A DNA stretch of 64,000 bases from Triops longicaudatus (taxonomy: Eukaryota; Arthropoda; Branchiopoda; Notostraca; Triopsidae), in the NCBI GenBank assembly GCA_022885665.1, contig JAGQDJ010000171.1:49930-113929 (forward strand), read 5' to 3'. Below the pieces are notes generated by a model, which saw only the letters and a program-made list of their open reading frames with translations, did not search any database and was not told the DNA's origin. Both the position numbers and the translations under genes were made by a program. Below are positions 58,775-64,000 of this stretch, one piece after another; position 1 is the stretch's first letter, and every line of letters begins with the position of its first letter.

Positions 58775-61700
58775 TCTTGACCCTTCTTGCAAATGTTTTA
58801 TTTATTTTTATTTTTTAAAGAGATAATTTCTATGAAATTTCCTTGCGTGTGGGGAACTGTACATTGAAGCTTGAGGAGCACAACGAAAGCCAGTCTTAAT
58901 GTCATTAATTTATGAAAGCCTAGAGTTTTTTTAGGGCTAGTCCAATTTTTTCCAAATTTACGAAAACATTTGCCATACGAGTTTGCATTAATCGGGGTAC
59001 GTGTAGAGGTATCTATAGAAACCTGGTACTGTGGAATGAAAATGTGTTTGTTCATTACACCGGTTTTTAATTTAACCTCGCACAGTACCTTGAAGGGACG
59101 CAAAGAGATATGCACAAATGTTTACAAATTTGGTAAAGTGAAAATAACATTCATTGGGGATTATTTGTATACTTACAACTGTCAAAAAAATTAGAATATT
59201 TTTTGCTTAATTGCTGGGGGAAGTAATATTGCTAGTCACGTGGAAAAGCAACAAAAGGGACCTTAGTGCTCCAACTTTCCCGCGGGCTCCAGTGACGCCC
59301 GGCGGTACCAAATGTCATCAAGCAGCAATAATTTCTTATTTCGGAACGAATCGGTTAGAATCTGTACAAATGATTCATGGCTCACGAATTGATAGTGGGC
59401 GTCTGAAGTAACGAAATGTTGCTACGGACTTCTAACATGTCATATAAGGTCTGTGCAAGAAAAAGAGCTAATTCTTTGTTCGATTATTGTTTTTGTCCAG
59501 TGTGTTGTCGAATGTTCTTTCTGTACGTTATACATGTAGTTATGGTCATGCGAATTGAGTGTTGCGTGCTCCTTTACTGCCCTGGGGAATTGCGTAGTAA
59601 AGAAGGGACCAAATGTAGCGCAATAACTGTTTTCGTTTTCGTAATCACGATTTTTGTATTAAAGGATGATATTAAATGCCATTAATAAAAAAAATGAAAG
59701 GAAGTTAATTTAATGTGGTAGTTTGTTAGTTACAGTTATATTCTACAGGGAATTGTGATGTGGACTGACATTGATTTTCAACGACGCAATATTATAGGTA
59801 ACTAAGGAACGCAGGTCCGTATCCAGGATTTTCATTCGGAGGAGGTTTCGGGGGGGTAGGGGGGAGCGTATGCAATTTTCTTGGGCCTTCGAGGTTTGTC
59901 CTATCTTACCCATTGTAACGTAAAAATTTCGGTTGGGTGGATGGTCAACTCTATACCACCCCTTTGTGCGGCCTTGAAGGAACACAACAAAACCTTGCCA
60001 TAGTGAACAAAAATAAAAGTATTAAGAGTTGGACGAAAATCGGGGAATATTATGCCAAACTCACGGATGTGATCTGGAGATTCTTGAAATTCATCATATC
60101 ATAATATAGTCCACTGTTGTGGACCTTGAGTGAAATTCAACTGTAAGCTGTGAGTATCAAAGCAAGGTGCATTGTTTAGCAAAAGAAGCAGTATATGGTT
60201 AATCTAAATTACGCAACTGTCTCGGCATGATTCGCTGGCCGTGTAGTTAGATTCGTTGAACGCTTCATATAGCGAACGCTGTGTAGGAACGGATAAGATT
60301 CGTTATATAGTGGTCTCTACTGGTTTTCAAAAGAACCTGTATTTTTTACTCTAAAAATACTTACAAGACTTTGATAAAAATTAGGACAAATAGAATGAAT
60401 ATGTCGCAACTTTACTAAACGGCCGGCGAATCACGCCGATACAGACGCGTAGTTTCATCTTTCTGAACCGATTCAGAGTCTCAAAACTCGTAGAAGTTGA
60501 AAACAAACAAGTACATATCGTCTTATCTTCTGCAACAGTCGTAATTAATGTAGATGATGTTAAATTTACTTCGTACTTATGTTATTTTAAATGAGTCGCA
60601 TTTGAAGGTCATTCATCTAGATAAAAGACGACTGTCTCCTACCTTCCATATCTCCCTCAGTAGATGTCTTCAGCGTCCTAATATATTTGTTGTCGTGTTA
60701 CGGTTGTATAGTCCCTATAAACCCAATGCTTCTCAATAATTTTCATCCATTACCCTAAGTCATGGATCAGAAACCGTCCTTTACCCAGTGTGACTGGAGA
60801 ATTTGACTTCTGTTTTCACCAAGACATCGGATGTGAGATGCCTTAATATACATAAAACCTAGTTTTCGAGAACGCTTTTGCCTAAAACTTCAAAATTTTG
60901 CTCGCTTGGTGGAAGCTTTCTACGAATGTTTTGCAAAACATTTCGACGATGGGCAATAAACATTGCAAGGCATTACTGTCTAGCGTTAATTGTGAAAAGT
61001 TGACTTATTTCTGTTAAGCACCCTGTACGGTACACCGCTGTATTTCGTACTTGATCTTGGGTCGGTACACTAGGATTACTATATAACTGAGTTAATTTGT
61101 TCTATGATGAAAGTATTGCGTATTTTTACTACTGGGGTTTTCTCTGCTTTTTCTGGTTCTCCTTGTTAGCATTGCTTGTTCGTCAATCTCTACTATACAC
61201 CCCTCCTTCTTTGGATTAGGTTAGATTGAGTTAGAATAAGTTATATTTAATTTTACATTTTGACACTGAAGGAACCTAGTTACAAAATATACTAATGCGA
61301 AAATTGTAATGTATCATTTGGCGTAGTTTTATCCCTATTTTTTCAAACTTTGTATTGTGTTTGGCAAAATGTATACAAACCCCAATTAGTCTATAATAAT
61401 TCTACTGATGCTATTTAATGCAGAAGTTTCTCTCACTCAAATTTTCGGAGAGAAGAAGAAGCAAATCATCATATAGTATAATATTACCCCAAAAATGTAT
61501 CTCAAACTGTAATTGCTAAGACCTTTTTATCAATGAACAGATACTTTTCGAATTTAGTGTTCCACCTGCCGGTGGGCTTTCGACCGCTCGTCCAAATTTT
61601 AAGGACAGAATAATACATAGTCGAGTATGACTATGTAGTATTATTAAGTAGTACTACATAGTACCTCCTCAAACATTGAAAGACAGAGGATGTTCTTCCG

Positions 61701-62066
61701 GCAGCCTCAAGATTCCAAAATAATTCAAGAAAAATTAACAACAGGTCAAAAAATATTTTTTAATAAAAATGCTAACTTTACGACTTGTATTTCTAAACTT
61801 TTGGGTCGCATTCTTTCATAATTATTCTCTCTTTTTCTGGACTTTCTTAATTCTTCTTATTTTTATTTTCTTTTTTATTGCTAATTTTTGTTCATTTCAA
61901 GCTATCTGATTTTTACTGGTATATTTAGAAGTAAAGCTCTCTCATTTCCTTCATTCCACATATAATTAAAAAAAGAAGGAAAAAAATTGTCACATCAGTA
62001 GTTTTAGGATAACTAAATCACGAATTTGTCTTAGAAGACGTACTAGTTTTCAAGCATTCCTTCTAT
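58775..62066. other. Intergenic after Drak
   Basis: 3.3 kb with no supported gene. It includes Drak 3'UTR. A GC-rich patch at 59818-59875 with a G-run looks like transposon debris. An imperfect 12-bp stem lies near 61613-61640. Confidence 0.4.
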
Positions 62067-62093
62067 CCCCCCCCCCCAAAAAAAAAAAAAAAA
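62067..62093. repeat. C11-A16 homopolymer pair
   Basis: C11 followed immediately by A16, about 30 bp before the LINE ORF1 start. Confidence 0.85.
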
Positions 62094-62123
62094 CATAAAT
62101 AAAAAAAAAACGAATCACCGGAG

Positions 62124-63757
62124 ATGGCGGAAGGACCCATAAAAGGCATTGATAGTGGACCGCATGAGGAGTATTTGTTAGACGAAACGCAAATTTCGCA
62201 GGAAGGTGGTGAATCTGTTTAAGATAAAGGATATGAAAGTTTCAAGAAGGTATGTACTCGGAAGGAAAAAAGAGGGCAAAGGATGCGGAAAGGGAACAGG
62301 TTCAAGATCAGGCGGATGGTCCAGCCGCCAAAAGGATTAGACAAAAGTCTAATAGCTCCTCAGGGACTGATTTAGACCCAGAAATAGAAGATCATCAGTT
62401 TTACAAGTGCTGGCTTCACGAATTGGCAGAGTGAGAGAAGAAAACTTTTTCAGTCAGCCCCTTTAAAATTCAAAAGATACTGAAAGGAACACAATGACAG
62501 CTAAAGCTAAAGTAACCACTTCCGGTGAATTATTATTTTTCTTAGGAATAATTGGGAAAAGAAACAAACTATTGGCACTCTAAAAGTTGGGACGACCCAT
62601 AAAGTAGCAGTCGGATAGTTATCATCTTAGCTTTGATTTCGAATTTTTACCACAGTTTCTGGAGGAGGGATATGCGAGGTTTCGTTTCTACCCTTTTGAA
62701 CCCAAACCTATCCGCTGTTACAAACGCCAACGTTTAGGGCATATAAGCAAGGCATGCCACGGAAAGCACAGGTGCGATAACTGTGGCGACAAATAGAACA
62801 GATGACTTTCCAGAAAGAAGAGAAGGTAAAGCTTCGAAACACGCCAATTGTGGGGCAAACACGAAACAAGAGATACCACGTGCGTTTTTTCAAGAGGGCG
62901 AATGAAGCAAGAATTAATCAAGGCAGTACGCAACAGAAAGAAGCTTCCAGTGAACCATAAAGTACTCCTAAACAAACGGTAGGTCTTGCGGAAGCTCATC
63001 AGACACTTCGCGACCAAAGAAGTATCCAGGTTTTAGAAGACGGAAATAATTCTCCAGAGAATGTATATGATGTGCAAAACGTAGGAAAAGATCAGGTCAA
63101 TCGGATAAAAGGAAGGTCCGAGGAAACATTAACTACGACTAAAGACTTGGAAACACAAATTAGTAAAACTTAATCACTGGAAAAAGAGAAGTCATACGGA
63201 GCACGAGAAAGGGATGAGCCAACGATTAGTAGAATTTATGGCGAAACGTTACGACAAATATTGGCGATACTTTTGAGTCGGGGAACATGGCAGGAAATTT
63301 GGGAAGCAACCAGTCGAGGTTTAAAACAAATTTTCAGAGAGTTGAACCCTTTTCAAGAAATACTTCTATGGACAACGAAAGTATCAACATACTCTTTTAT
63401 TGAAAGAAGTATTAAACCAGATCTAGATAATTAAGCTATTTACTTGTGGGGTAGCAGAGAGACAGATGTAAGAAGCAGAATTTTGTACACATTTTTTGAA
63501 GAATGGGAAGAATCTTTAATGGTTACCGAACCTGGGACAGCGACGTATGTAGGAAGAGATGGCCAAAACACCACACAAGACCTAGCCTTTGCACCATCGG
63601 ATATTTTGGACAAAGCAAAAGTTTATGGAGAAATAAAGCTATAAAAGAGCTGGTGGTAATACAGTATAGGGCGATGATAATAATGTTAGGTGCGTTGAAG
63701 ACAACTCCCTATTTCTGTCCTAAACTGCATGACAGGCCTTATAAGTTTACAAGATAG
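62124..63757 (+). mobile_element. Decayed non-LTR retrotransposon (LINE)
   Basis: An ORF1-like start (MAEGPIKGIDSG) is stopped after 32 codons. Frames then shift into a lysine-rich segment (KRAKDAEREQVQDQADGPAA). A zinc-knuckle region follows near 62700-62790: FYPFEPKPIRCYK then RLGHISKAC and RCDNCG. This is typical of Jockey-like ORF1, but the second Cys of the first knuckle is Arg and stops follow. Around 63480-63640, RILYTFFEEWEESLM and GTATYVGRDGQNTTQDLAF resemble the 3' part of the endonuclease domain. Directly after comes IQYRAMIIMLGALKTTPYF, resembling the segment after the reverse transcriptase. The reverse transcriptase itself is therefore deleted. Dead copy with many stops and shifts. 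Confidence 0.72.
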
Positions 63758-64000
63758 GATAGAATTATAAGTAGCGAAATACATATAAAAAAGAATGATT
63801 GAATTTCACAAAAATGATGAGCTAGTTAAGAGTCTCCTAAAAAATAGACATGCAATAATTCATCAATCATTAGAAGAATGGTAAGAGTAGATTAAGTCAC
63901 CAGATCGTCAAAAAGGAAATTATTTTTTAACTTTATGCCAGCATAATTAAATTACATGTGCTGGTCGATTCGTTCTGCCTGTCTTATTGTATATATATAT
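63758..64000. other. Right edge, AT-rich
   Basis: No gene seen. It ends in an (AT)n run at 63990-64000 and may be further LINE debris. Confidence 0.3.

Noticed and set aside
59818..59960. GTCCGTATCCAGG...G-run patch resembling a hAT or similar element end
   Set aside because: No matching inverted terminus or target duplication could be found by eye; kept only as possible debris.

Overview
The window is nuclear DNA of an arthropod, most likely an insect or other pancrustacean. The genes are intron-rich, with GT-AG introns mostly 49-80 nt long beside one of about 17 kb. There are Methuselah-type receptors, low-complexity cuticle-type proteins, a clip-type cysteine knot and TATA+Inr promoters. 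I could not place it more finely. All exon models below were joined by hand from splice signals, reading phase and family homology, and each complete model sums to a multiple of three.

Layout. 0-7.4 kb holds secreted-protein genes: the 5' part of a clip-like gene (minus), a pancreatic-lipase homologue lacking two of its three catalytic residues, cuticle gene 1, a small secreted LDL-receptor class B (YWTD) propeller protein (LRP-A), and cuticle gene 2. 9.6-16.4 kb is a Methuselah neighbourhood: a seven-transmembrane gene with no visible ectodomain, a wrecked stand-alone ectodomain gene, and an intact stand-alone ectodomain gene whose C-terminus looks like a GPI-anchor signal. A nested pair of small transposons separates the last two. 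16.8-29.8 kb holds housekeeping-type genes: Gcn5/KAT2 acetyltransferase (minus, 13 exons), an intronless CLIC protein (minus), a VAT-1-type quinone oxidoreductase (plus) and an unrecognised coiled-coil plus Ser/Thr/Pro-rich protein (minus). 30.6-35.1 kb repeats the 5' theme: LRP-B followed by cuticle gene 3. 38-58.8 kb is one gene, a DRAK/STK17-type kinase whose first coding exon is separated from the rest by a 17 kb intron. That intron carries a TTAA-flanked MITE and a 2.5 kb cluster of GGCGCC palindromes. The right end holds a decayed LINE.

Relations. LRP-A/cuticle 2 and LRP-B/cuticle 3 are same-order, same-strand pairs about 25 kb apart and probably arose by duplication of a two-gene unit. 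All three cuticle genes share one promoter layout (TCAAGGTTR, 18-19 bp, TATAAAA, about 34 bp, CA initiator), which suggests joint regulation. The dead lipase and the LRP-like proteins are all predicted to be secreted, but a functional link is not shown by the sequence. The most unusual local architecture is the physical separation of Methuselah-type 7TM and ectodomain modules into neighbouring genes.
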